A stretch of DNA of 64,000 nucleotides from an uncultured Alphaproteobacteria bacterium (lineage in GTDB: Bacteria > Pseudomonadota > Alphaproteobacteria > HIMB59 > GCA-002718135): contig CACFLO010000003.1 in assembly GCA_902567135.1 (NCBI GenBank), forward strand, positions 16,471-80,470, given 5' to 3'. This document shows positions 38,682 to 47,903 of this stretch, piece by piece. The number at the start of each line of letters is the position of its first letter. Position 1 is the first letter of the stretch. Both the position numbers and the translations under genes were made by a program. Under the pieces are notes generated by a model, which was not told the DNA's origin, made no database searches, and was given only the letters and a program-made list of their open reading frames with translations.

Positions 38682-40480
38682 TGTTTTATTCAGAGCAAAA
38701 AAAACAAATTACTACATACAATCGACGTACATTTTTTTTATTTTTATTAAAACTTTCTTTATTTACTGCTGTAGGTTGGCGTATATATAATATACAAATA
38801 TTAGACTCATCTAAATATGAAACTTTATCTAAAAAAAATCAAATAGATCTTGAAATAATTTTTCCTTTAAGAGGTAAAATTTTTGATAGAAATAATATAT
38901 TAATAGCCGATAATGAAAAAGTATATGATGTTTATTTAATTCCTGAAAACACAAAATCTATAAACAATACATTGAATTCATTATCTAAATTTATTGATAT
39001 TGATTTTGCAAAAAGAAGAAAAATTATACAATTAACTTCTAAGGTAAAAAAATTTGAAAAAATTAAAATATTTGAAAATATTTCATGGTCAATTTTAGAA
39101 AAAATTGAAACTAATAAATATAATCTAGAAGGAATATTTATAGCTGAAGACCATTTAAGGATTTATCCATATAAAGAAGTATTTTCCCATTTATTAGGCT
39201 ATATTAGTAAACCCAATCAACAAGAGCTATCCTTGCCCTTTATTTCAAAAATGCCTAATCTTGATATAGGAAAAGAAGGATTGGAAAAATCCTTTAATCC
39301 ATTACTTGTAGGCAAAGCTGGACAAAGAGAAATTGAAGTAAATTCTACAGGAAGAGTAATAAGAGAAATTTCAAAAGTTGATAGTATACAAGGAAAAGAA
39401 CTGCATTTATCTTTAGATTCACGCATACAGGAATACGCAGTAAATTTACTTCAATCTTACAGAGCTGGGTCTATTAATGTAATTAATATCAAGAATGGTG
39501 AAATTTTGTGTATGGCTTCTACACCAACATACGATCCTAATAAAATAATCAAAAAACCTAATAAGGAATATTGGGATAGTATCTTATCAAACTCTTTATC
39601 ACCACTAACCAATAGAAGTCTTCAAGGTCTATACTCTCCAGGATCTACTTTTAAAATGATTGTAGCAATAGCTGCGCTTAAATACGGAGTTATTAGTTCT
39701 GAATCAACACACTCATGTAGTGGCAAAATCGAATTTGGCGATAGATTATACCATTGCTGGAAAACAAATGGTCATGGTAAAATGAATGTTACAAATGCAA
39801 TTACGCAATCTTGCGATGTATTTTTTTATGAAGTATCAAAAAAATTAGGAATAGATAAAATTGCAAAAGTTGCTGAAGATTTTGGTTTAGGTCAGATCTT
39901 TGATATTTCGATGCCTAATCAAAAAAAAGGAATAATTCCATCAAAAAAATGGAAAAAAACTACGTTAGGTGAAAGTTGGTATGCTGGAGAAACATTAATT
40001 TCAGGTATAGGACAAGGGTTTGTTTTAACAAGTCCTTTTCAACTTGCTGTAATGACATCCATTATTGCATCTGATGGTAAAATAGTAGAACCAACAATAC
40101 TTAAAAGTAAGAATATAAATTTTAAAACTAATTCCAAATACTCAGATGAAATCAAAATAGTTAAAAAAGCCATGTTCAATGTAGTTAATGTAAATAAAGG
40201 CACTGCTTTTAAATCACGATTACAGGATGTTAAATTTTCTGGGAAAACAGGAACATCGCAAGTACGAAGTATTTCTTTATCAGAGAGAGAAAGTGATGAG
40301 TTTAGAAAAAAAAAGCAAGAATGGAAAAACAGAGATCACGCTCTATTCGTTGGCTATATACCATATGACGATCCACAATATGCTATTTCTGTAATAATCG
40401 AACATGGTGGCTCAGGTGCTTCTACTGCTGCCCCAATTGCAAAACAGGTTTTTAACTATATTCACAAATTAAATTTATGA
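38681..40480 (+). CDS. mrdA: PBP2, elongation-specific transpeptidase
   Basis: Cross-links lateral-wall peptidoglycan with RodA. The 599-aa protein has a membrane anchor near 17-33, the dimer/pedestal domain with LRGKIFDRN, and the transpeptidase with SxxK at S322-K325 (SPGSTFKMI), SxD at S377-D379 (QSCDVFFYE, the usual PBP2 form) and KTG at 522-524. It overlaps mreD by one base and rodA by 4 nt. Confidence 0.96.
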   Translation: MFYSEQKKQITTYNRRTFFLFLLKLSLFTAVGWRIYNIQILDSSKYETLSKKNQIDLEIIFPLRGKIFDRNNILIADNEKVYDVYLIPENTKSINNTLNSLSKFIDIDFAKRRKIIQLTSKVKKFEKIKIFENISWSILEKIETNKYNLEGIFIAEDHLRIYPYKEVFSHLLGYISKPNQQELSLPFISKMPNLDIGKEGLEKSFNPLLVGKAGQREIEVNSTGRVIREISKVDSIQGKELHLSLDSRIQEYAVNLLQSYRAGSINVINIKNGEILCMASTPTYDPNKIIKKPNKEYWDSILSNSLSPLTNRSLQGLYSPGSTFKMIVAIAALKYGVISSESTHSCSGKIEFGDRLYHCWKTNGHGKMNVTNAITQSCDVFFYEVSKKLGIDKIAKVAEDFGLGQIFDISMPNQKKGIIPSKKWKKTTLGESWYAGETLISGIGQGFVLTSPFQLAVMTSIIASDGKIVEPTILKSKNINFKTNSKYSDEIKIVKKAMFNVVNVNKGTAFKSRLQDVKFSGKTGTSQVRSISLSERESDEFRKKKQEWKNRDHALFVGYIPYDDPQYAISVIIEHGGSGASTAAPIAKQVFNYIHKLNL

Positions 40481-41571
40481 TATTCCAAAAATTAAAAAAT
40501 TTAAATTACTTACTTATTTTTTTGCTTATACTTTTATCTTTTATAGGGGCCGCAGGTCTGTATTCTGCTGCTGATGGATCTTATCAGCCATGGGCATCTA
40601 GACATTTAATTAGGTTTTATGTTTTCCTTCTAATTGCTATAGTTATAAGTACTATTGATATAAAATTAATTTATAAATATTGTTATCTTTTATTTATAAT
40701 CAGTTTATTATTACTTATTTCTGTTGAGGTAATTGGAGTACTTGGTAAAGGGGCTACGAGATGGATTCGAATATTTGGTTTAAGCATTCAACCATCTGAA
40801 ATTGTTAAGATAACAATTATTTTAGCATTGGCTAAATTTTATAATGATATAAAATTTGAAAATGTTAAAAAAATAAGCTACTTATTTTTTCCATTCTTAA
40901 TATTAATCATCCCCTTTATTTTTGTTGTAATACAACCTGATTTAGGAACTTCACTTAGTATAATTATGCTTGGTATTTTCATTCTTTTTATTGTTGGAAT
41001 AAGGTTATGGAAATTTATACTTGGTTTTATAGCTACTATTATTTCTATACCTATCCTTTTACAGTTTATTAAACCTTATCAAAGAGAACGTATAATTTCA
41101 TTTCTAAACCCTGAATCAGATCCTCTTGGCCAAGGGTATCAATTAATTCAATCAAAAATTGCTCTTGGTTCAGGAGGAGCATCTGGAAAAGGTTTTATGC
41201 AAGGAACTCAATCATATCTTGAATATCTTCCAGAAAAACAAACAGATTTTATCTTTACTCTTATAGGAGAGGAGTTTGGGTTTCTTGGAACAATATTTAT
41301 CATTTGCCTATTTATTTTGTTAATAGCTGTTTGTTACTTTATTAGTATAAAATGTTTTCATTCCTTTGGAAAGATTCTAGCTTTAGGAGTAGCATCAAAT
41401 ATTTTTATTTATGTTTTTATGAATGTTGCTATGGTTTCAGGTCTAATGCCTGTAGTAGGTATTCCTTTACCTCTTATTTCTTATGGTGGATCTGTTATGT
41501 TATCAATAATGATATCAATGGGGTTAGTGTTAAATGTTGATCTGAATTATAATTTAAAAAAAATTAAATAA
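40477..41571 (+). CDS. mrdB: RodA, elongation peptidoglycan glycosyltransferase (SEDS family)
   Basis: Polymerises lipid II for side-wall growth. The 364-aa protein has about ten membrane segments, SIQPSEIVKITIILALA near 107, VIQPDLGTSLSI, the loop with ALGSGGASGKGFMQGTQSYLEYLPEKQTDFIF (family GQG/ERHTDFIF region), and LPLISYGGSVMLS. It overlaps mrdA by ATGA and, unusually, the first transporter gene that follows by one base. Confidence 0.95.
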   Translation: MIFQKLKNLNYLLIFLLILLSFIGAAGLYSAADGSYQPWASRHLIRFYVFLLIAIVISTIDIKLIYKYCYLLFIISLLLLISVEVIGVLGKGATRWIRIFGLSIQPSEIVKITIILALAKFYNDIKFENVKKISYLFFPFLILIIPFIFVVIQPDLGTSLSIIMLGIFILFIVGIRLWKFILGFIATIISIPILLQFIKPYQRERIISFLNPESDPLGQGYQLIQSKIALGSGGASGKGFMQGTQSYLEYLPEKQTDFIFTLIGEEFGFLGTIFIICLFILLIAVCYFISIKCFHSFGKILALGVASNIFIYVFMNVAMVSGLMPVVGIPLPLISYGGSVMLSIMISMGLVLNVDLNYNLKKIK

Positions 41572-42341
41572 TGCTTAAAATAAAAAATCTAAATAAAAGT
41601 TTCGGTGGTTTAAAAGCTGTAAATAATGTTAATCTTGAAGTAAAAAAAAACTCTATTACAGGATTAATTGGACCAAATGGAGCAGGTAAAACTACATTAT
41701 TTAATACAATTGCTGGTGTCTATGAGCCTGAAAATGGTGAGATCTATCTTGAGGATAAAAATATTGCTAGATTGAAACCTCATGAATTATTCAATATGGG
41801 AGTTTTGAGAACTTTTCAAATTGCTCACGAGTTTTCATCTTTGACAGTTTTAGAAAACTTAATGATGGTTCCAGGTAACCAACGAGGAGAAAAATTAATT
41901 TATGCATTATTTGGCGATCAAGCTGTTAGACGACAAGAAGAAGAAATTCGAGCTAAAGCAATTGAGGTTATAGAATTTCTAAACTTGAAACATCTTACAC
42001 AAGAAATAGCTGGAAATTTATCTGGAGGTCAAAAAAAATTATTGGAACTTGGTAGGACAATGATGGTTGAAGCAAATTTAGTTTTATTAGATGAAGTCGG
42101 AGCAGGAGTAAACAGAACTCTTTTAAATGAAATTTCTGATGCAATAATAAGGTTAAATAAAGAACGAAATTATACTTTTTTTGTAATTGAGCATGATATG
42201 GATTTAATAGAAAAAATTTGTGATCCAGTAATAGTTATGGCGGAGGGAGGTGTGCTGTTTGAGGGAAAATTTTCTCAAGTAAAGTCAAATGAAGAAGTAA
42301 TAGAAGCATATTTAGGTAGAGGTTTAAAAAATAAAAAATAA
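41571..42341 (+). CDS. livG: Branched-chain amino acid type ABC transporter ATPase, LivG-like
   Basis: Cytoplasmic ATPase of a hydrophobic amino acid type uptake system. The 256-aa protein has Walker A GPNGAGKTTL, the signature LSGGQKKLLELGR, Walker B LVLLDEVGAGVN and the switch His in VIEHDMD. DEVGAG in place of DEPxxG is typical of LivG. The substrate cannot be read from the ATPase; urea and amide systems share this family. The start overlaps the rodA stop (TAATG). Confidence 0.9.
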   Translation: MLKIKNLNKSFGGLKAVNNVNLEVKKNSITGLIGPNGAGKTTLFNTIAGVYEPENGEIYLEDKNIARLKPHELFNMGVLRTFQIAHEFSSLTVLENLMMVPGNQRGEKLIYALFGDQAVRRQEEEIRAKAIEVIEFLNLKHLTQEIAGNLSGGQKKLLELGRTMMVEANLVLLDEVGAGVNRTLLNEISDAIIRLNKERNYTFFVIEHDMDLIEKICDPVIVMAEGGVLFEGKFSQVKSNEEVIEAYLGRGLKNKK

Positions 42342-43045
42342 TGATTAGTTTAGTTGGTAATAATTTAACAGCAGGGTACGGTGGTGTTGATATAATTAAA
42401 AATATTACTTTAGAAGTTAAGCAAGGAGAAATCGCTGTCATTGTTGGACCTAATGGAGCTGGAAAATCAACAGCAATGAAAGCTTTATTAGGAATGCTTA
42501 AATTAACGGATGGATCAGTGAGTTTTGCAAAAGATGATATAACTTTGATGCTTCCTCAAGACCGTGTTAATTTAGGGATAGCTTTTGTCCCGCAGACGAA
42601 TAATGTTTTTACAGGAATGACTGTCGAAGAAAATTTAGAGATGGGCGGATTTATAAGATCTGATGATATCCATCATACTATTGAAGATATTTACAATCTT
42701 TTTCCCGTACTAAAAGAAAAGAGAAATCAAAATGCGGGCGAATTATCAGGTGGTCAACGTCAACAAGTTGCTTTTGGAAGAGCCTTAATGACAAAACCAA
42801 AAATTTTAATGCTAGATGAACCAACTGCTGGCGTATCACCCATTGTGATGGATGAGCTTTTTGCACGAATTATTGAAGTAGGGAAAACAGGTGTTGGAAT
42901 TTTAATGGTTGAACAAAATGCAAAACAAGCACTAAATATTGCTGACAGAGGTTACGTATTAGTTAATGGAAAACACAGTAGAGAAGGCAGTGGGCAAGAT
43001 TTACTTAATAATCCTGAAGTAAGAAAATCTTTTTTAGGGGGTTAA
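42341..43045 (+). CDS. livF: Branched-chain amino acid type ABC transporter ATPase, LivF-like
   Basis: Second ATPase of the same transporter. The 234-aa protein has Walker A GPNGAGKSTAMKALLG, signature LSGGQRQQVAFGRAL, Walker B ILMLDEPTAGVSP and the LivF-type end YVLVNGKHSREGSGQDLL...VRKSFLGG. It overlaps livG by one base, and the first permease gene starts one base after its stop. Confidence 0.91.
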   Translation: MISLVGNNLTAGYGGVDIIKNITLEVKQGEIAVIVGPNGAGKSTAMKALLGMLKLTDGSVSFAKDDITLMLPQDRVNLGIAFVPQTNNVFTGMTVEENLEMGGFIRSDDIHHTIEDIYNLFPVLKEKRNQNAGELSGGQRQQVAFGRALMTKPKILMLDEPTAGVSPIVMDELFARIIEVGKTGVGILMVEQNAKQALNIADRGYVLVNGKHSREGSGQDLLNNPEVRKSFLGG

Positions 43046-43046
43046 T

Positions 43047-44060
43047 ATGGTTGATTTTATTAATTCTATTGTTGTTCTCCTTAATTTTGTTATCATCCCA
43101 GGATTGTCCTATGGCTCTCAATTAGCATTAGGCGCCTTAGGTGTTACATTTGTTTACGCTATATTAAGATTTGCTAACTTTGCACACGGTGAACTAATGT
43201 CATTTGGTGCCATGATTACAATTCTATTTACATGGTTTTTCCAATCACAAAATATTGGCTTAGGTCTTCTTCCTACTGCACTAATTGCATTACCATTTGG
43301 AATTTTAGCTACAATTGGTCTAGGTTTACTCTCCGATAAATTTGTCTTTAAATATTACCGAACACAAAAGAGTGTCCCAGTTGTATTAGCTATGGTTTCA
43401 ATTGGTGTTATGTTTGTAGTGAATGCAATTATTAGGATTATAGTTGGAACTGAAACTATTAAATTTTCTGATGGACAAAAATTCATCATGAAAGCGAAAC
43501 AATTTAAAGTAATGACAGGATTAAATGAGGGACTAGCCCTAAAATCTTCTCAAGTTATTACTATTCTCATTACTATTGTTCTACTAACTTTTACTTTTTG
43601 GTTTTTACAAAAAACAAAGACTGGAAAATCAATGCGCGCTTTCTCAGATAATGAAGATTTAGCACTACTATCAGGTATCAATCCTGACCGTGTTGTATTT
43701 ATTACGTGGTTGATTGTGGGAACATTAGCGTGTGTGGCGGGAACATTATATGGCTTGGATAAAAGTTATAAGCCCATCATTTATTTAAATCTGGTGTTAC
43801 CTATATTTGCTTCTGCTATCGTAGGAGGCATAGGCAGTCCTTTTGGAGCAGTCGTTGGTGGATACGTGATTGCCTTTTCAGAAATCATGGTCACTTATGC
43901 ATACAAAAAATTCTTTAAATATTTATTACCAGAAAATTTAGAGCCATCGAGTCTTGTACAACTGCTCTCTACTGATTATAAATTCGCAGTCTCTTTTACT
44001 ATTCTTGTAATTGTGCTTTTAATTAGACCGTCAGGTATTTTTAGAGGAAAGGTTCTATAA
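43047..44060 (+). CDS. livH: Branched-chain amino acid type ABC permease, LivH-like
   Basis: Inner-membrane permease of 337 aa with about eight to nine hydrophobic segments. Typical family motifs are QLALGALGVTFVYAILRFANFAHGELMSFGAM near the N-terminus and MRAFSDNEDLALLSGINPDRV followed by GGIGSPFGAVVGGYVIAF, which carry the ATPase-coupling and Gly-rich membrane motifs. It overlaps livM by one base. Confidence 0.9.
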   Translation: MVDFINSIVVLLNFVIIPGLSYGSQLALGALGVTFVYAILRFANFAHGELMSFGAMITILFTWFFQSQNIGLGLLPTALIALPFGILATIGLGLLSDKFVFKYYRTQKSVPVVLAMVSIGVMFVVNAIIRIIVGTETIKFSDGQKFIMKAKQFKVMTGLNEGLALKSSQVITILITIVLLTFTFWFLQKTKTGKSMRAFSDNEDLALLSGINPDRVVFITWLIVGTLACVAGTLYGLDKSYKPIIYLNLVLPIFASAIVGGIGSPFGAVVGGYVIAFSEIMVTYAYKKFFKYLLPENLEPSSLVQLLSTDYKFAVSFTILVIVLLIRPSGIFRGKVL

Positions 44061-45430
44061 TGAGATTTGATAAATATGAATGGACAGCAATATCCATCAT
44101 GGTGTCTTTATTTATTATTGTTGGTTTTGTTCAAGGGTGGTCAGTCAGTTTAGTTATTCTTAATATGTGTATTATCTCTGCAATTATGACGATGGGAGTT
44201 AATATTTCATGGGGGTACGCGGGTGTTATTAATTTTGGTGTGATGGGTTTTTTAGCAATGGGCGGTTTAGCAGCTGTGCTTGTATCGTATCCACCAATCA
44301 AAGAAGCTTGGCACGTTGGTGGATCAGGACTTGGAATAAGTTTTGTCTTATTAATTGGTTTAGTTATAGCAGTATATTTTATTAACAAATTAGTAGAAAA
44401 AAAATCTCATAAATATTGGTTAAACGGCTTAGTTATTTTTTTTGGGGTTATTATCATTAGATACTTCTTCCTAAATGCGACAAGTAAAATTGAAGAAGTT
44501 GATCCTGCTTTAGCAGGATTTTTAGGTGGAGCTAATTTACCGATCATCTTTTCTTGGGCTGTTGGAGGTTTCTTTGCAGGTGGTGTAGCATTTCTCATTG
44601 GAAAAGTAGCGCTAGGTTTACGCTCTGATTATTTAGCTATTGTAACGCTTGGTATATCGGAGATTGTTGTTAGTGTTCTTAAACATGAGGAGTGGTTATC
44701 ACGAGGTGTTAAAAATGTTATTGGTCTTAAAAGACCTGTCCCCTATGAGATTAATCTCCAAGCTTCTGATTGGTTTATAAACATGGTGACATGGTTTAAC
44801 TCATCAAAACTAAATCAAATTATAGATCCTGATCAAAAACAAGAAATGTTAAATAATTTAATCATTGATAGTTCAAGTTTATTTGTGAAACTCAATTATG
44901 CCATCTTATTTTTCATCGTGATGATTGTAATTTATTATTTTGCCAATAAAGCACAAATATCTCCTTGGGGCCGTATGATGCGTGCTATCCGCGATAATGA
45001 AGTCTCTGCAAACGCAATGGGAAAAGATATTGTTAAACAACACTTAATCATCTTTGTAATTGGTGCAGCCATTGTAGGCGTAGCAGGGGCGATGCTTGTG
45101 ACGTTAGACGGTTTATTCACACCCTCCGGTTATAGGCCACTTCGTTTTACCTTTATTATTTGGATCATGGTAATTGTTGGAGGGAGTGGTAATAATCTTG
45201 GTGCTATTTTTGGAGGATTTGTTATTTGGTTTGCGTGGATTGAAGTAGCACCACTAACAACATTTTTAATTAATTTATTTACTTCAGGACTTGATCCAGA
45301 AAATGCTATTCGTTTACATTTATTAGATAGTGTTCCATATTTCAGGTATTTATTAATGGGGATGGTCTTATTACTTATTTTACGATACCGACCAAAAGGT
45401 ATTATTCCTGAAAAAGTTAGACATTCATAA
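44060..45430 (+). CDS. livM: Branched-chain amino acid type ABC permease, LivM-like
   Basis: Second permease, 456 aa. It has NISWGYAGVINFGVMGFLAMGG, ALGLRSDYLAIVTLGISEI, the coupling segment GRMMRAIRDNEVSANAMGKD and GGSGNNLGAIFGGFVIW, all standard for LivM. The loop around residues 235-280 is longer than in short LivM proteins. A bidirectional terminator after it ends the long + strand series and faces the binding protein gene. Confidence 0.9.
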   Translation: MRFDKYEWTAISIMVSLFIIVGFVQGWSVSLVILNMCIISAIMTMGVNISWGYAGVINFGVMGFLAMGGLAAVLVSYPPIKEAWHVGGSGLGISFVLLIGLVIAVYFINKLVEKKSHKYWLNGLVIFFGVIIIRYFFLNATSKIEEVDPALAGFLGGANLPIIFSWAVGGFFAGGVAFLIGKVALGLRSDYLAIVTLGISEIVVSVLKHEEWLSRGVKNVIGLKRPVPYEINLQASDWFINMVTWFNSSKLNQIIDPDQKQEMLNNLIIDSSSLFVKLNYAILFFIVMIVIYYFANKAQISPWGRMMRAIRDNEVSANAMGKDIVKQHLIIFVIGAAIVGVAGAMLVTLDGLFTPSGYRPLRFTFIIWIMVIVGGSGNNLGAIFGGFVIWFAWIEVAPLTTFLINLFTSGLDPENAIRLHLLDSVPYFRYLLMGMVLLLILRYRPKGIIPEKVRHS

Positions 45431-45454
45431 CAATTATGTTTAAATTTTTAATAA

Positions 45455-45483
45455 AAAAACCCAGCTAAATAAGCTGGGTTTTT
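45455..45483. terminator. Bidirectional terminator between livM and the binding protein gene
   Basis: AAAAACCCAGCT (45455-45466) and AGCTGGGTTTTT (45472-45483) form a perfect 12-bp stem with a 5-nt loop. The T run on the right serves the + strand and the A run on the left becomes a U run for the minus strand. Both convergent genes can end here. Confidence 0.92.
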
Positions 45484-45506
45484 AATAAATTATTTAGTAA
45501 ATAATA

Positions 45507-46688
45507 TTATAGCGCACCTACTGTTACAAAAGTACCACCAGAAACTTCAAGTTCCTTAAAGGCACCGGCTGCATCACCAAATACGTTAAATTCAACATCA
45601 GTTGCACCTTGGTAATCAATATCATTACCAGCAGCTAACATTTGTAGACCGTAAGCTAATTGACCTGGATTGATTACAACGCCAGGAGCATTAGATACTT
45701 TACTAATATTGCTTAAGATAGATTTTCTATCAGCAGATCCACCAGCTTGAATTGCAAGCGCAATAATCGCAGCAGCGTCATAAGACTCTCCTACGTAAGG
45801 TGCACTTCCATCCATACCGTTAGCAGCTGCAAGGTCACCAAATTTAGCAGAACCTTTAGAGATTGCACCTGGCATAGAACCAAATGAACCTTCAAGATCC
45901 GCACCAATATTATCAACAATTGATTGACCAATCATACCATCAGATAGAACAAAAGTATCAAAAGCACCAGAATCAAGAGATGCTTCAATCATACCTTTTC
46001 CACCATCATCAATATAACCAATAACTAGTAGAGCGTCACCACCAGCAGATGCTAATACACCTACTTCTGATGAATAATCTGCTTTTCCGTCTTCATGTGA
46101 AGCAGAAGCAGTAATAGTTCCGCCACCTGAAGCAAAAGCAGCTTCAAATACTTCAGCTAGACCTTTACCATAGTCATTGTTTGTGTAAGTAACAGCAATA
46201 CTTTCAATACCTCTTTTAAGAGCTAAGTTAGCTAAAACTTTACCACCCATTGCATCAGATGGAGCTGTTCTCCAGAATGTTCCATTATCAGCAATTTTAC
46301 TTAAACCAGGTGAAGTTGCAGAAGGAGATACCATAAGCACTCCATTCGGTACAGCTACGTTAGCATTGATTGCTCCAGTTACACCAGAACAGTCAGCACC
46401 CATGATAGCAGATACACCGTCAGCAACTAGTTGTTCTGCAGCAGCCGTCGCAGCAGCAGAGTCAACACAAGTTGAGTCAGCTTCAAGTATTGTGAAAGTT
46501 TCACCACCAAGAAGGTTTCCAGAATTTGAAGCTTCTAGAAACGCCAATTTTGCTCCATCTCTCATAGCAGGAGTTAGAGATTCAATCGGACCAGTGAAAC
46601 CTAAAATAATACCAACTTTAATTTCAGCTAAAGCAGCAGTCGAAATAGACGACAAACTGATAATAGCTGCAACAAGTAATTTTTTCAT
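45507..46688 (-). CDS. Branched-chain amino acid type ABC transporter substrate-binding protein
   Basis: Periplasmic binding protein of the same transporter class as the convergent liv genes. The 393-aa protein has a signal peptide (MKKLLVAAIISLSSISTAALA), then IKVGIILGFTGPIESLTPAMRDGAKLAFLEAS, typical of the LivJ/K (HAAT) fold, with a likely disulphide between Cys in DSTC and GADC. It is richer in Gly, Ala and Ser codons than its neighbours, as often for highly expressed binding proteins. A strong ribosome site (GGAGGAAAT) precedes the start. Ligand class is inferred only from family. Confidence 0.88.
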   Translation of the reverse strand: MKKLLVAAIISLSSISTAALAEIKVGIILGFTGPIESLTPAMRDGAKLAFLEASNSGNLLGGETFTILEADSTCVDSAAATAAAEQLVADGVSAIMGADCSGVTGAINANVAVPNGVLMVSPSATSPGLSKIADNGTFWRTAPSDAMGGKVLANLALKRGIESIAVTYTNNDYGKGLAEVFEAAFASGGGTITASASHEDGKADYSSEVGVLASAGGDALLVIGYIDDGGKGMIEASLDSGAFDTFVLSDGMIGQSIVDNIGADLEGSFGSMPGAISKGSAKFGDLAAANGMDGSAPYVGESYDAAAIIALAIQAGGSADRKSILSNISKVSNAPGVVINPGQLAYGLQMLAAGNDIDYQGATDVEFNVFGDAAGAFKELEVSGGTFVTVGAL

Positions 46689-46762
46689 ATTTCCTCCGAG
46701 AAATTATTTTTTTTATATAGATCAAATCAATTCCAAGGTACAGAAATCAATGATATTGAAAT

Positions 46763-46774
46763 GCTAAATTTAGC
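46763..46774. promoter_or_regulatory. GCTAAATTTAGC palindrome in a divergent promoter region
   Basis: A perfect 12-bp palindrome in the 102-nt gap between the binding protein gene (-) and the lhgO-like gene (+). It directly precedes a TATAAA (46775-46780) that could be the -10 for the + strand gene. A regulator site is possible but AT-rich palindromes arise by chance. Confidence 0.35.
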
Positions 46775-46790
46775 TATAAAATAGAAAAAA

Positions 46791-47903
46791 ATGGAAAAAT
46801 TTTATACAAATACCCTAGTTATTGGTGCTGGAGTTGTAGGTTTGGCTATTGCAAAAGAGATTAGTGCTAAAAATAGAGAAACTATCATTCTTGAAAAAGA
46901 GGCAAAAATTGGTCAAATTACCAGTTCTAGAAACTCTGGAGTTATTCATGCTGGCATTTATTATCAATCTAATAGCTTAAAATCTAAGTTTTGTGTTGAA
47001 GGCAATAAACTTCTTTATGATTATGCTAAAAAATTCAATGTTCCTTTTATTAATACAAAAAAAATTATTGTTGCCACTGATGAATCACAGATGGAAAAAA
47101 TTTTTGAAATAAAGAAACAGGCTACAGCAAATGGTGTTGAGGGTTTAGATATATTAAATCAAAAACAAGTTAATCAATTAGAACCTTTGATCAAATCTTC
47201 AGGAGGTTTACACGTTCCATCTACTGGTATTATTGACCAGCATAGTTTGATGCAATCATATCTTGGAGAGTTTGAGAATAACGGCGGAATGGTATCCTAT
47301 AATTCTATCGTTAAGAGAATATCAATGCATAATAAAAAATTTGAAATTGAAGTTATAGATAATGAAAAAAATAAAACAAAAATTATTTGTGATTATCTAA
47401 TAAATGCTGCAGGAATATTTGCTTCAGATATTGCTAATAATATTGATGGACTTGATAAGCAATATGTACCCAATACTTATTTGGCTAAAGGAAATTATTT
47501 TTCCATAAATAAAAAATTACCAATTAACCATTTAATTTACCCCGTTCCAGAAAAGATAAGTCTTGGTATCCATTTGACTTTAGAGATAGATAAGTCAATT
47601 AAATTTGGTCCAGATGCTGAATGGGTTGATGATCCCTATGATTATTCTGTTAATGAAAATTTAAAATCAAAGTTTTGTCATTCTATAAATAAATATTTGC
47701 CTGATATAAGTGAGGAGATGTTATCTCCTTCATATGCAGGAATTCGACCAATAACGAGTAAAGAGGATAGAGTTAAACGTGATTTTATGATTAGTACTGT
47801 TGAAAATCATAAAATAGAAAATTTATTTAACTTGTATGGTATAGAGTCACCTGGATTAACATCTTCTTTGGCAATAGCTAATTATGTTACGGAAAGATTA
47901 TAA
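46791..47903 (+). CDS. lhgO: L-2-hydroxyglutarate oxidase/dehydrogenase-like FAD protein
   Basis: FAD-dependent oxidoreductase of the DAO superfamily, 370 aa. The N-terminal dinucleotide motif is VIGAGVVGLAIAKEI. The subfamily markers of LhgO are clear: SSRNSGVIHAGIYYQSNSLKSKFCVEGNKLLYDY, LAKGNYFSI, and the C-terminal YAGIRPITSKEDRVKRDFMI...YGIESPGLTSSLAIA. It would oxidise L-2-hydroxyglutarate or a related 2-hydroxy acid and pass electrons to the membrane. gpsA begins on the next base after its stop. Confidence 0.82.
   Translation: MEKFYTNTLVIGAGVVGLAIAKEISAKNRETIILEKEAKIGQITSSRNSGVIHAGIYYQSNSLKSKFCVEGNKLLYDYAKKFNVPFINTKKIIVATDESQMEKIFEIKKQATANGVEGLDILNQKQVNQLEPLIKSSGGLHVPSTGIIDQHSLMQSYLGEFENNGGMVSYNSIVKRISMHNKKFEIEVIDNEKNKTKIICDYLINAAGIFASDIANNIDGLDKQYVPNTYLAKGNYFSINKKLPINHLIYPVPEKISLGIHLTLEIDKSIKFGPDAEWVDDPYDYSVNENLKSKFCHSINKYLPDISEEMLSPSYAGIRPITSKEDRVKRDFMISTVENHKIENLFNLYGIESPGLTSSLAIANYVTERL

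Noticed and set aside
46366..46767. 133-codon + strand frame opposite the binding protein gene
   Set aside because: It is antisense to a confidently assigned gene with signal peptide and strong ribosome site. The composition reflects the mirrored Ala/Gly/Ser codons.
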